Shown here: piece after piece, positions 10,686-22,739 of the stretch
Numbering within the stretch: the first letter of the stretch is position 1
Layout: each line of letters starts with the position of its first letter
Source: Apiospora phragmitis
Lineage: Eukaryota; Ascomycota; Sordariomycetes; Amphisphaeriales; Apiosporaceae
Assembly: GCA_038363925.1 (NCBI GenBank)
Contig: JAQQWL010000011.1
Span: forward strand, 6,014,001 to 6,078,000
DNA length: 64,000 bases
Direction of reading: 5' to 3'
The notes under the pieces: model-generated
What the model saw: only the letters and a program-made list of their open reading frames with translations
Told to the model about the DNA's origin: nothing
The model's database searches: none
Program-made: the position numbers and the translations under genes

Positions 10686-12777
10686 TTGGAGGAGGGAATA
10701 GAAGATTCTATACGTTACTTTATTAAACCCGATTCCAAAAAAAAAGTTCCCACACCACCTCGAATGGCAGGGCCAGGGACTCGGTTCTGTCCGCCCTAAG
10801 CACCTCTCCAAACTTTTTAGGAGCCTTTGCAGCTGATTGAATGTATCCTAACTTTCCGCCAAAGGAAAAGCCCCGATTAGGAAAACGGCACAGGAATGTG
10901 TGTTGTATGCCGGCTCATGCAAGTTCGTCTTCTTTGATTTGATTTTTTCTTCTTCTTCTCTGGTTTGGAGCCCGGTTTTTATTATGTGTCGCGAGTGGAT
11001 GCTGTCCAGTGTTCACCGCAATGCGCGCAGGTACAAACGGTCGCCTTCTGGAGCGCAGCGCTTGACTCAGCTGCACGTCTGACGTCTTTGGGGAATTAGG
11101 CTGTTGGCAGCTGCTGGCTGTTTGGAAGCAACTATAACACGAGTCGATATATCGCCGGTGTTCGTTTTAGCACGGAATGCAACGCGCTTAATTCGCTTTT
11201 AGAGCCGACTCGAAAATAGACACAAGGTAGGAGGCTTGGGAGGTGTTGCAGCGTAGTGCAGTACAGTGCAGTGCAGGCGCAAGCTGGAGCTATGGCCTGA
11301 GACAATGTACTAAGGGAAGGAAAGCCACTACTCGAGTTTGGGTACGGGCCAGAGGCTTGGGGTGTGAAAGTTGAGACAAGAGTTGCGCAGTACAATATGA
11401 TATTGAACTTTGGTAGAAGACCAAAAGAATGAGAGATTCGAGAGAGACCAGAGTGAGCTGGAGAGAGGGACGAGCTTCCTCAAGATTGGTTTTAAAATGC
11501 GACAAGACCAACAAGCCGCCCGCTCTACCTAGGTATGTATTTCCATCCGGCCAGAGGGACTATTGATGAACTCGGTTTATTAGCCTAGCACAGCCAAACC
11601 CCCCCAGTCTATTGCACAAATTCCGTGGTCGTATGCCACTTTGTTCTCTTGTTCCTGACGGGATAAAAATCCTCGTCGCCAATCCGTCTCCTCTCCCCAG
11701 CCTGTCAATTTTTTCTGTGAATTGGAGAAGCGGGAGCCACTCAAGTGTAGAATACCTTTTTCACTGGCTATACCCAGGCCATAGGTCACGGTATAGAGTA
11801 CTCCAGTGTAGGCCCCCACACCCACAACCGCCGCCAAACGTTACCACATCAAAAGAGTGGTTCATCCAATAGACATAGCCAGACTCGGCATTGTTTACCT
11901 CCAGATGCCACCTACAGCCCATACCGGTCGTCTCAGTGGCCAATAGTTGAAGTGTTTGCAGATAAAATGAAGAGGTTGAACTCGGCCGTCGCTCTTGTTC
12001 ATTATTTCTATGGGGTCTTTGATATGTAAGCTCGTCGGATACGGGGCGAGAGATGTGCTCGCTTCTGCTGGCTGGTCGGGATAAATATCCTTGTGCACCG
12101 CTTTGAACATTAATCAGTTTTCATAACGGTCCTTATCCACCAGGCGCCAGGGGCCCGGGATTGCAAAGAAAAAAGGCACGTCCCGGCTGACTGCCTGCGC
12201 CAACCCAGCTCATACCAAAACTCCTTGATTCTCGAAGGTTCTGTGGGGGCGCAACCTCGAAATGAGGGCAAGGCTGATTGAAGCCGCAGTGCTGCAGTCG
12301 GAGGCTGGGACGGCTGTAACATGTAAAATGGATTCGACCAAACTGCATGGGGGTGATGGTATCCAGGTACACTTGGCGTAAACGTCATCGCTTTCCTACC
12401 GCACCACATGAATGCATTCATCACGATACATATTTCAACCATACGGCAGCCAACCAGCAAGATCTGCAATAATTAACGCCTACATCAATTTCAACGTCAT
12501 GCTGTCACTGCGTGCATATTGACACACAAGTCGTGGGGTACCTGACTATGCTTATCTCGGCTGATGTGGCCATTGCTATTGAGCCAAAGCTTGATTGAGA
12601 CGCCGTTCACCCATCCATAGTTTTTTTTTTTTTTTACATGTAGACATACAGAATCAAGGATGAGCTCCTGGGTAGAATACAAACATGTGTGTGGGCTCAT
12701 GAATTCATGAATTCATATCAAACGTTCTTCGTGATTGTGCATAGCCAAGGGCCTCACGCCTCTATGCATCTCGTGAG
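10686..12777. other. Intergenic, no supported gene
   Basis: 2.1 kb upstream of the co-chaperone and downstream of the light chain. Many overlapping ORFs of 60-119 codons occur on both strands, none with domains, splice signals or a plausible start context. A poly-T tract lies near 12620-12637 and a duplicated GAATTCAT near 12700-12718. Confidence 0.55.
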
Positions 12778-13686
12778 TTATTGACTTCCAGACCCTTCTT
12801 GAGAAGTAGCTTCCGAGTTGTTATTCCCTCCCACAATAGAGTTGACAAACTCCTGGTATTTGAACACCTCGCCCCTTTTCCCCAGGCCACCGGCCATACT
12901 CTTGCTGAACGCCCTCCGTCCATTGAAGCCAGCCATAATTTTCTCTACTTCTATCGCGGAAAGAGCACGCTCGCCCGGCTCTGGAGCTGTATGTAGCAAA
13001 GCATCCCGCAGTTCCGCCAGATCTACCTGGCCACTATCATCATCGTCGAATGCCGAAAACGCAGACATCAGCTCGGCACTTGGGGACATTAAGGATAGGC
13101 CAGCTGCCAGGCTATTCAGGAATGCGGCGAGTGTCATCGTTTGCGGCCCACCTGGTGGGAAGTATGGAGAAATGTCGGATGGGCCAGTGGGGAGACCTGT
13201 ATAGAAAGCATCAGCTCTACCGATTTTCACACGTGCTCATAAGTGTTGGTGCTTACCTAGCTGATTCAGCATATCGACTATGTCCTCTCTGTTGACGATC
13301 CCATCGCTGTCCCTATCTAGGATCTGGAAGCTGTCTCTGAGAGTTCGTACCTGCGCAGGTTGAAGTTGTGATAAGGCATTGCCATGTGCAGCGCGTGATG
13401 TTGGTTGCGTTCGGGATGTTACTAGCGTCGGTGAGCCAAGGGAGTTCAGAGACATGTCGTTGGTCTGCGTATACGACAGCGACTTTCGTATCTCGGACAG
13501 ATCTGCTGCAGCTGACGAGCTCGCAAACCGCGATGGTGTGGACATACTGCTGACCTTGGTAGCGGAGCCGGGAGGTGTCGCTTGTCGTAGAGTTGATGGT
13601 GATGAAGGTGACTCCGGTCGACGGAAGGGAGAGCCTCTAGTAGTGCCGCTGTGGCTCAGGGGCGAAGGTTTATACCCAGCCTGCAT
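12778..13686 (-). CDS. rlc1: Myosin II regulatory light chain, EF-hand protein
   Basis: Binds the neck of class II myosin heavy chain and regulates actomyosin ring contraction at septation. Two exons, 13686-13257 and 13196-12778. The intron is 13256-13197 with donor GTAAGC, splitting the Gly codon of LNQLG|LPTG. 282 aa. Seen: a Ser/Thr/Pro-rich N-terminus (about 125 residues), then EF-hand 1 (DRDSDGIVNREDIVDML). The signature stretch SDISPYFPPGGPQTMTLAAFLN follows in two pieces, then EF-hand 2 (FDDDDSGQVDLAELRDALL) and a C-terminal lobe GFNGRRAF...KYQEFVNSI. EF-hand 1 keeps D-x-D-x-D-G geometry. The long N-terminus and the GRRAF segment are typical of filamentous-ascomycete Rlc1. An additional short upstream exon is possible, because the Met is preceded by ATTAG resembling an acceptor. 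No frame break. Confidence 0.88.
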
Positions 13687-15606
13687 CGCCTAATGTTCGT
13701 ACACAGATGTCAGTTGGGAGTGCTCAGTACAAGTTGCTCCACTTGAGGATTCAATGTTTACCATGGATTGTAAAATTGGAGAAGGCTGATGATGTAGTAG
13801 TATGCGGCTAAAGGTCTTGACTTTTATGCAGAAGCAATGTTCGAGTTACCCAGATGCTGATGCCGGTGCCGATGCCGTATCGTATGTAGTAGGTATGCGT
13901 CAATGGATCCTCGTACGTTGGTTTGATTTCGCCTGATTGTTTACAAGGGGAAGCAAAGGGAATATGTATGGGAATGGCGTGCACCGCCAAGGACCCTCAA
14001 AAGAACCACAGGGGATTTCAGAGAGAACAGGGACTGCCAGAAACAGAAATTTATGGCGATAGATACTTTAGAAACAATATGGGCAACGTTCGAATTCCGT
14101 GAAGTCACTACCATTCTCATTGCCCATTAACAAAGCCAGATTGGGATAGCCAGTGTGGTCAACAAGTCGGCTGGTTTGACCGGGCAACCAACTGGAATGG
14201 AAAGAATCCTGGTAGGAGGTAAGTGCACCAAAGAACTGACTAACGCTAGCATCGAATTGCACAGGCCGCCCTCCGGCTGTAATTCCGGGGAGTAGCAGCG
14301 TGGTACCTGACTTCCACTACACGCCTAATGTACGCCTGCATCAATAGTACATGTCGGTAGGAATTGTGGCTTGTTATTCTCTTCAGGTCACTGTAGGTGA
14401 GGCTTGCGATCCTAGCCTTGGGGCACCCAACTTACCGTTATCTGCAGGTTTCCAGTTTCAGGGTCCTTTGTTCCACCAGCGGGCATTTAGGGATACATGA
14501 CATGTATCTCCATGAAAAGAACGACAACATTAAATGATTGTCCGTCCATACCTACATACCAAAGCCTACTTCGATGTTATATGTAGCAAGATATCCAGCC
14601 ATATTTAATCTCCCCTATCGATATAATACCCAGCACTTTACAACGAGTCACTGCCATAGCTCAGACATAACAGAAGTATTACAAATGACGCCATTGGTGC
14701 TGTTGCTCTCGCAATTCCCAGAGACCCTTATCAGCACTCCTACTTATTCTGGGGACTTATAAAGTAGTGGGAGTTTTGCTAAGAGAACCTGGAACCCATA
14801 CAATATCTCCTCCTGCTTCACAACAGGCACACCCAGACTATGGGACACACATCACCAGATATCATCCAGTAATGTGAATAGTGTTGTAAGAGATGGGTAT
14901 CAGCGCCAGCTCAAACACGAACAGCCAAACGCTAGATCGGAGGAACCACGTACCTTCGTAGACTCACTTTACTTTATTAACGTAGGTGGGTAGCGACGGG
15001 AGGTCATGGAAGTCGTGTAATTGATGTATGTCTGTGTAGATTAAGTACTTAGCAATGAAGCCTGCACCTCAGTCCATGATTACTCGTACATAGAACCATA
15101 TTCGAGTCGTCTTCTCCTACCGAGCCGCCATTCATTCCGAGATCTTCACCCAGAGGGAACCGATGGGCGAGCTGGGTACCGCTCTTTAACAGTTTTCGGG
15201 TGCTCAAAAGCCGCCGAGCTGTTACTTCGGCTCCACGAATGGCAGGGGCTGTCGTCGATCAATTTCCCACCCCCCTTTTATCGTGCCCGCCCCCGTCAAA
15301 TTCAAAGGGTCCTGGACCGCCAGGCAAGGTGAGGAAGACGGGACATTCAGGAGAGTGCATCAATCTTGTCACTCAAAGTACCCCTTGGAATTGGCTTTGC
15401 AGTAGTCGGTCAATTGAAGCCGAGAGAGTTCAGCAAAGGCACGATTAGCTCAGAGCTTACAACAGCGCGCGCATTCCCACGTACAACTACAGGCAGACCT
15501 ACGTTAGGTACTGCACCAACGCACGCACGCCTTTCTCGGTTCCACACCCACATTGAATCCGGGCAACGAGGGGGCTTGTAGGGGACACTTGGGGACTGGA
15601 ACGAAT
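13687..15606. other. Intergenic region between divergent genes
   Basis: 1.9 kb between the light chain (-) and AFI1 (+), probably carrying both promoters. Small ORFs (60-82 codons) have no recognisable features. Confidence 0.55.
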
Positions 15607-18240
15607 ATGACTTCAATCCATGGCTCCTTGCCTCAGCACACACGGACGACAACGAATCAGTCATACTCGAATGGTCAGCCCGGCGCGGCGAACCCGCGCG
15701 CATCTCTGTCGTCTTTTCCCTCTTCGCGGTCCGCTTCGCAGATGTCGCACAGCTCTCGACCCTCCCGGTCACCACAGCCGCCCATTGCGGCCGATACCGA
15801 CCGCACGTCCGATCCTAGCTCCAGATCCAACAAGACATCATCAGCCGGTAGTCGTACTGGCGCATCGTCGCAGCATTCCTCGCTATCAGCCCCGAAGCGC
15901 TACAACCCCGATGCCCAATCGCCTAGGCGGCTTCGGTCGCAGTATCCGCGTGGGTCAATCGACAACCATGTCGAATACATCCTTGTGGCGTCCTTTGACA
16001 TCGACCGTGGCCCGGTGATGGAACACCAGTATCCTGTGGCGATCACCGGAGACGAGCACATGCTGGCCGAGCTCATGCTGCCGGACCAGGCACACGTGCG
16101 TAATCAGGATTGGACCATATTCTTTCTGCATAAAGACACAAGCCAAGAGGAAGATGAGGAAGAAGCCAAGGCAAAGGCAGAAAGGCGGAGGAGGCGAAAG
16201 CGCAGAAAGGACCGGGCAGCTGGACTGATCCCCGACGATGACGACGAAGAACCCGACGAGGACAGCGAAGACGATGAAGATAATGACGATGACGAATGGG
16301 ACGATGAATCAACCGATAGCGAACCTGAAGGCGGGGAGGGCCCCCCCTTAATCTACGTTTTGAACTTGGTAAACACGAAGCAGGACAAGACGGTGAAGAG
16401 AGGTGCGGTGGTGAAGGCCATGGCTATATGTACACGACATCCCTTCCTGCACATCTACAAGGTATGATGGCCCTTCCGCTTATGTATATCCGCTCCTGCT
16501 TTCTTCAACTAATCTCTAGAATAGCCTCTCTTGCTGCTTGCCCTCGAAGAATACTTCAAATCTCCTGTCCCCGAAACTCTGGCGATGCTTTACGATGCTG
16601 TTAATGGTATGGATCTCTCACTGATGCCAAAACTGAGTTTACTTGAAAGGCATCTCTTACTTGCGAGCGACAACAAAGACCTTTTCGTCGAGAAGTTTGC
16701 GCAAATGATTGAGATGCGCATGGCCGAGGACCAGAAGGAACTCAGCCAGCCAAATGATGCAGGTAAGAGTATGCTGAAGGCGCAAGAAATATCTCGAGCA
16801 GGGACCAGAGCACATCTGCAGGGTTCGCCTGGGTACTCAATTCCACGAGATACTCATGAGTTCGAAAGCAAAGTACTATACAAGGGAATACCCATTCCTG
16901 TAAAGGTGCCCACTGCGGTCATGCCCGAGACTGTGGGCGACTTTTCCCTCATCAAGCTGATTCAGACCTTCTCGGACCCTCACGCCAAATCTCCCCTACC
17001 GTTTCCGGTCCATCCTCATCTGACAACAAATGGTCCAAATACGCACCCCGTCATCGTATTGGCCAATGCGCTTCTTACACAGAAGCGAATTATCTTCCTG
17101 GGCCATAATATGCCATCAGGAGATGTGGCTGAAGCAGTGCTTGCCGCCTGTGCTTTGGCCTCTGGTGGCCTCTTGCGCGGTTTCACAAGGCATGCATTCC
17201 CCTATACGGACCTCACCAAGATCGATGACCTCTTGAAAGTCCCAGGGTTCATTGCCGGCGTGACGAACCCGACATTTGAGAATCACCCCCGAATGGTGGG
17301 ACCTTTTGTGTGATATCCCAAGCGGGCGGATGAAGATTAGCAGCAAAATCGAGAGCACGCCCATCACGGAAGGTTTGATATACTTCCAGCAACAGAATCC
17401 AGCATTCGCCAACCTTTTGGGTGGGCCCACCACGACTGCGACTACCGATCTGACCGGAGATATGGTTTTCATGGGTGATATCCTGAAGAGCATCGTGGCG
17501 AGACGCGGCGAAAGAGCCATCAGAGCAAAGTGGCGTGACTGGGTTCTCAAGTTCACACGTATTGCAGCAGCCTTCGAAGAGAATGTATATGGTGCCAGCG
17601 CTTTGTATATAGGCGGCGACGAGTACGAACATGTAACAGGGGCAGGGGGCCATGGCTACGTGTGGGCGGATGATGCAGCTAAGCAAAAGGAACTAGCGGG
17701 CAATGTCTGCCGGATCGAGGGGTGGAGAAAACACCCGGAGCTACTATAGCTACATCCAGGTGAGTACCCAAAGCCCCCTTCTCCTTGCTCGTTGAAAGCA
17801 TCAGCTAACCGTCGCTGTAGGATCTCGCCCAGGTATACACCATCAGACCTCTCAAAGGTCTTGACTTACATCACTTGCATGACCGCCTAAGGTCGCAAAA
17901 GCTCAACCCCGCCCAAAGTCGGGATGTTTATATGGCATTTGCAAAGTACGTTCACTCGTACGACGAGATCTGCCTACTCCTTACGGTAGCGCCCGAATCA
18001 CACGCCGGTCTGTTCTACCTTGCGCTCGGCCTTTTCCACAAGGATAAGGACGTAAGAGTCAAGACCGCCCACCTCCTCGAGCGGGTCAGCGACCACATGG
18101 CAGGACAGCACTGGTGGCGCGGACTGAGCCGGTTCGAGAAACTCGCGTACCACCGCATCAAGAGAGAAGCGGAAGCTGAGATGAAGCTCAAGCTTGAGAA
18201 GGAGGGTTTGGGCCCCGAAGTTGAGAAGAGGGTCAGCTAG
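15607..18240 (+). CDS. AFI1: Afi1/SPA-domain polarity protein (Arf3-interacting), three exons
   Basis: Member of the DENN-like Afi1/SPA family; in yeast Afi1 interacts with the GTPase Arf3 and helps maintain the polarity axis and vesicle traffic. Exons: 15607-16461, 16525-17759, 17821-18240. Seen: Ser/Pro-rich N-terminus to about residue 120; Afi1 domain from [23 protein letters not shown]; a Lys/Arg-rich then Asp/Glu-rich insertion (about residues 180-245); then [20 protein letters not shown] and the SPA region ([42 protein letters not shown]). Two one-base breaks are in exon 2: an extra C in C5 17286-17290 (restores ENHP-EWWDL) and an extra A in A4 17728-17731 (restores [11 protein letters not shown], then DLAQVYTI across the intron). 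Corrected length 835 aa. Start at the first ATG in frame; introns 16462-16524 (ends AATAG) and 17760-17820. Confidence 0.9.
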
Positions 18241-19160
18241 ACAAGCCATGCCGGGCAGTGATATATTTTTGGGGGAGGAGAGGACGTTCAGTGGGACTAT
18301 TTTTAGACATCCCCCCCCCTCCTCCATACTTTCAGATCTAGTATGCCAGAGCCTGCGTGCTGCGTGCAAGCGAGCTACTTATTCATCTGCATCGTTTTTC
18401 CTGTCGTCTACGCTGGAGAAAGAGCACACACTAGCATAAGTATATATACTCGAGAGCCAATTTCATATAGAGATACCCATTATCTCGGCCTGACTGGGAC
18501 GTTGGCATATGATACATGCAGTCGGCCATTGGGTAGAAGTGCTTAGTCCACCTGCACGTTGACGACAGGCTCATGTTCTGGAACGATTGGAAGAACCCAT
18601 TTCTGAGACATATCTTTCGCACCGGTAATTTTCCGCACCGGTAAAGGACAAACAGGGCGTTCGTGTGTACGTAAGTTCGCATCATTGATGCTTGTAGAGG
18701 CGTACAGGGATGCAGCTGAGCCAGCCTTCTTTTGAAAGAGAGGGTCCAGACTTCGATGCAGTCAGCGCTAGGTAATAGAAAGGCATATTTCAAGACCGAC
18801 CTAGGCAGCTGAACACATGAAAGGGAAAAGAGGTTGGATATACTCCGTATCCGACAGGGCTATCTGTGTATAAAGCGAGCCGGGTGCAACTTTGATCTAC
18901 TAAATGAGATTCCGCTTCTTTGGATGCAGCTTCCCGACGACCCCCTTGTTGACAAACATTCCACGTCCCTTGCAACTCAAATTTTGACATTTGTGGAAAG
19001 GCTCGCGTACCCCTACCAGCTAATTTCCTGGACATTTATTACAATACTTCGGGTTTTCCCTGCATCAGTGTAGAGGACTTCCCTTCGCCTTGCCTCGTCC
19101 AACAGCCGTACTCAGCAGTTTACCAACCTTGTCCAGCCAGCCAAGGGTCAAGTAGTAGCC
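18241..19160. other. Intergenic, no supported gene
   Basis: Downstream of AFI1 and upstream of the secreted protein gene. Only short ORFs without features. Confidence 0.55.
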
Positions 19161-19735
19161 ATGCAATTCCCCACGATACTCGCCGCTCTTGTCGCTGCCG
19201 CCTGTTTCTCGTCAGCGGCCCCGACACAGCAGCTTGCCAAGAGAGACTCGGAGGTGTAGGTTGCTTCCGCACTTTGAGGACGAACCCTCCGTGTTTTCAC
19301 CGGTCGTCTTCAGAGAAAGACTTGTTTGCTAATCGCTTGCACAGGTTTTGATCTGCCAGGGTGTCAACGCCACCGGGCCATGCCACTACGAGGTGTACTC
19401 CATGTCGGACTGCCACGACCTCCCCGCGAACCTGTCGGGCAATGCAGCCACCTTTGCGCCTGATGGTGACAACTTCTACTGCTACCCGCGAGTGTAAGCT
19501 TTCTAGCGGCCATTTCTAACCAGTGTTTGTGTATTGTTCTCGAAGGGACGGAATACTGATATGCGACTTATATAGTGGTCACTGCTCCGACATCTGCACC
19601 AGTCCGACCGGTTGCACGTTTGGTGCCGTCAGCTTCTCGTCGCCTGTCAAATACGACCTGACGTCGATCCAGTGGAATACTCTCATCGAGGCCTTCCACT
19701 GCTACGAGAACACGACGTCTACTGCAGCATCGTGA
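19161..19735 (+). CDS. Small secreted cysteine-rich protein, three exons
   Basis: Exons 19161-19253, 19345-19493 and 19576-19735 give 133 aa. Seen: a signal peptide (MQFPTILAALVAAACFSSAAP), then a Lys-Arg dipeptide that could be a Kex2 site (QQLAKRDSE). The mature region is compact, with eight Cys spread through CQG, PCH, DCH, YCYP, HCS, DIC, GC and FHC. There are N-glycosylation sequons (NAT, NLS, NTT). No transmembrane segment or GPI signal follows. Intron 1 uses GTGTAG as donor with a GCTAATC branch; intron 2 uses GTAAGC. I do not recognise a catalytic domain. Size, even Cys number and secretion signals fit an effector-like or antimicrobial-type secreted protein, but the function is unknown. 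It is isolated between housekeeping genes. Confidence 0.75.
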
Positions 19736-20346
19736 TGGTCGACAAAAGAGAAGGTGGAAACTGCAAGGGATTTGCGAACAGACTAATGATAATGAACCCT
19801 GGCTACGGGATACTTAAGCATGAGTAATATTAGGGGATGGCCATTGCTGTAACAACTGCCGGCGCTGCTACTGGCATTGCCGCAGGTGTCGGGGGTGCTT
19901 CGGCGTTTCGGGTTCTATGACGATGACGCCAGTGCAGTTGGAGCTTGAGACGAAGAACGCGGGGAGCACTGGAGCTACAATATCACCGATACGAAGCCAA
20001 GATGTGCCTATGGCATAGGCTTTTCCGTTGCAGCATAATAAATAATAATAATACTTTGGAATGGATCAATGAAACAATGATGGAGCTTCCAATGCTCAAA
20101 GGGGTATTGTTATGGCTTGGGTCCGACTGAGATTGGGGCGTTCGGTCAATAAACATTCACCGGGTGGCGGGGTTAACGTCTCCAAAGGCAGTCAGTTTTA
20201 GCGGACATGGCGGGGTTGCCAACACTTATCTACGACACATTGGACTGAGTAAACTGGATATGTAGGTATTTGCCGTCGGCAGAAGCTCAAAGCTGCCGTC
20301 TCTTTCGGGTAACCAAGCACATTGAAGAAAGATCAATTCTCCTTGC
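19736..20346. other. Intergenic, promoter side of S-formylglutathione hydrolase
   Basis: No gene seen. A short ATAATAATAATA tract lies near 20039-20052. The tail downstream of the secreted gene has small ORFs without features. Confidence 0.55.
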
Positions 20347-21300
20347 ATGTCATTCAGTCGACTCCTCACTGCTGCTGCTTCTGCTACTACTATCACTGCT
20401 ACTACCGTTACCAGAAGATCATTCTATACGATGGCGTCGACATTCGAGACCAAAGCGACCATCGCGACCTTCGGTGGCAAGCTGCTCAAGCTGTCCCACA
20501 AGTCCAATGCGACCCAGACGCCCATGGACGTGAACCTCTACCTGCCCCCCGCCTCCAACGACCGCAAGGTGCCCGTCCTCATCTTCCTCTCGGGCCTGAC
20601 CTGCACGCCCAACAACTGCTCCGAGAAGGGCTTCTTCCACGCCGCCGCCAGCAAGGCCGGCCTGGCCGTGCTGTACCCAGACACGTCGCCGCGGGGCGCG
20701 GACCTGCCGGGCGACAAGGACAGCTACGACTTCGGCGAGGGCGCGGGCTTCTACATCAACGCGACGGCCGAGCCGTGGAAGAAGCACTACCACATGGAGA
20801 CGTACGTGACCCAGGAGCTGCCCGAGGCCGTCTTCGGCGCCTTCGGCGACAAGCTGGACCGCGCCCGCGTCTCCATCACGGGCCACAGCATGGGCGGCCA
20901 CGGCGCCCTGACCCTGTACCTCAAGAACCCGGGCATGTACCGCAGCGTCAGCGCGCTGGCGCCCATCTGCAACCCGAGCCAGTGCCCTTGGGGCGAGAAG
21001 GCGTTCGGCGGCTACTTCGGCCAGGACGATAAGTCCCTGTGGGCCGGCAGCGACGCCACCGAGCTCGTCCGGGCCAAGCTCAAGAGCGGCGAGGAGCTGC
21101 CCTGCCTGATCGACGTCGGCACTGGAGACAACTTCTACAACCAGAAGCAGCTGCTGCCCGAGAACTTCGAAAAGGCCGTCAAGGAGACGGGCGTCAAGGG
21201 CGTCACAGTACGCTACCAGCCTGACTACGACCATTCGTACTTCTTCATCTCGAGCTTCGCCGAGGACCATGTCCAGCACGCCGCGAAATACTTGCTCTAG
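20347..21300 (+). CDS. S-formylglutathione hydrolase (esterase D family)
   Basis: Hydrolyses S-formylglutathione to formate and glutathione, the second step of glutathione-dependent formaldehyde detoxification. Single exon, 317 aa from the first Met, intact. Alpha/beta-hydrolase features: LIFLSGLTCTPNNCSEKGFF (oxyanion region), AVLYPDTSPRGADLPGD, nucleophile elbow GHSMGG with Ser181 (Ser153 from the second Met), the acid region DVGTGDNF and the catalytic His in YDHSYFFIS. The first Met (20347) adds 28 residues rich in Ser/Thr/Ala with TRRSFYT, like a mitochondrial presequence. A second in-frame Met at 20431 (MASTFETK) gives the canonical cytosolic start, so both forms may be made. It is very GC-rich compared with the flanks. 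Confidence 0.93.
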   Translation: MSFSRLLTAAASATTITATTVTRRSFYTMASTFETKATIATFGGKLLKLSHKSNATQTPMDVNLYLPPASNDRKVPVLIFLSGLTCTPNNCSEKGFFHAAASKAGLAVLYPDTSPRGADLPGDKDSYDFGEGAGFYINATAEPWKKHYHMETYVTQELPEAVFGAFGDKLDRARVSITGHSMGGHGALTLYLKNPGMYRSVSALAPICNPSQCPWGEKAFGGYFGQDDKSLWAGSDATELVRAKLKSGEELPCLIDVGTGDNFYNQKQLLPENFEKAVKETGVKGVTVRYQPDYDHSYFFISSFAEDHVQHAAKYLL

Positions 21301-21949
21301 GGGTTATAAGTAGTTCAGCATAGTACACCAAAGATAAATAAATCGATGAAAAACAGTTCAGAAGACACGATAAAGCCATTCGGATTTCTGCATACTTTGA
21401 TAATAGTAGCGCGTGACACTAACTGACACGGACATGGTGCCGTGGCTAGTTGAGCAAGCCGTAATACGTATACTGCCCCTATTGGAATCTACATATAAGC
21501 CGGTGTTCCATACTTAACGACTCAAAGCAAGCCTTGATTGTGCCAACCTTTTCTTTTTCTTTTCTTTTCCTTCATCTTCATACTCAAAATAAGTAGATAT
21601 GATTTTGCGTCACTTTCATTATCTTTGAAGACCTTTTGAGTCGACATGTTACGTAGCACAGTACGGGTAATTCTTTGTTACCGCCCATTGCAGCAGCTAC
21701 TAGTATAAGTAGTCGCGGTAAGAAAGGACCACCGGGAGATACAGCGACAAATCGGCCATGTCGACGCAACGCAGTCAGAAAACAATGGGTGGGATGTGAA
21801 TTGGTATATTCCTGGAAAGCAGCCAAACAACGCCTCGCTAAAACACCGGTTTTCTTGTTTTTCTCTTCTCTATGCAGACCAAAAAGGATCTAAGTATAGC
21901 AACTTCGCAGCAACTGAGCTGGAAACTCTTGGCTTAAAACAAAGCACTT
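21301..21949. other. Intergenic between convergent genes
   Basis: 3' flanks of the S-formylglutathione hydrolase and RPB6. Short ORFs at 21584-21990 lack features. A TTTTCTTTT pyrimidine tract lies near 21550-21572. Confidence 0.55.
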
Positions 21950-22739
21950 TTACTGCAGTAGCTCCTCGCATGTCCAGTCCTCGTAGCTAGGGCAAAATAG
22001 TTAGCACTGAAGAAGAGAATCGGAGAGCCTGTAGTCTACCAGGGATCCATTACGAGAACAGTAAGAACGAAGGGGGAGGGACAAGAAAGACATACTATCC
22101 ATCCGGCATGTACCGGCGTACAATGAGAGGGATCTTTTTCTCGCGCAGCTCCTTGATGGCGATTTGAAGGGGATCCGTCTCGCCTTCGAGGTCAACTAGG
22201 ACGGGGGCGTTCATGCTGATCTGCAGGGCGCGCGTGCCGAGGATGCGCGCCTTCTCGTACTTGGTCATGTAGGGTGTGGTGGTGCGCTCCTCGGTGGGAA
22301 TCTTCTTGTCCTTGTGCGCGAGCCTGGCCTCGCCGCCCTTCTTGCTCCTGGCCTGCGCCGCGGCCGCCGACGGGTCGCCGCCAATCACGACGTTCTCCTC
22401 CTCCTCGGCGCCCCGGCGCCCGTAGTCTCATCCTCGGGCACCTCGGCATCGAACTCCTCGACGGGCTCCTCGTCATCATCGAACATGGGCTCGTCGCTGT
22501 TGTGTGTGGGTGAAGCGGTCAGTCATTTGATTGCGGGACAAGTAAATGAGCTCCAGCAGGCGGCGAGACGCGAGAAAAACGTCTTCCCTCCCCTCATGCG
22601 CGAAGGCGGCGCAATCAGACGGGAGGGTAGGTGGCGGGATGGCATGCAACCAAAGAAGCAATCCGGCAAAGGCAGAGAGAGGCAAGGAAACTTACCCACG
22701 GACGGGATCGTCCCGGTCATCGTCGCCAAAGTCGGACAT
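21950..22739 (-). CDS. RPB6: RNA polymerase common subunit RPB6 (ABC23)
   Basis: Shared omega-like subunit of nuclear RNA polymerases I, II and III that holds the largest subunit in the core. Exons 22739-22696, 22496-22096 and 21986-21950, about 160 aa. Seen: acidic N-terminus ([26 protein letters not shown]), then the diagnostic core [20 protein letters not shown] and [14 protein letters not shown]...[26 protein letters not shown], ending [11 protein letters not shown]. One frame break in the acidic linker at CCCC 22411-22414 (one base short): adding one joins TTGAGG to [12 protein letters not shown]. Read uncorrected, the acidic N-terminus runs into an Arg-rich shadow frame. Intron 1 (199 nt) follows codon 14; intron 2 starts GTATGT. 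The core is unmistakable. Confidence 0.95.

Noticed and set aside
11580..12469. Minus-strand ORFs of 60-119 codons
   Set aside because: Low-complexity or atypical composition, no family similarity, no consistent intron signals joining them.
20419..21279. 286-codon ORF antisense to S-formylglutathione hydrolase
   Set aside because: Mirror of a GC-rich codon-biased gene; Val/Leu/Ala-rich shadow without features.
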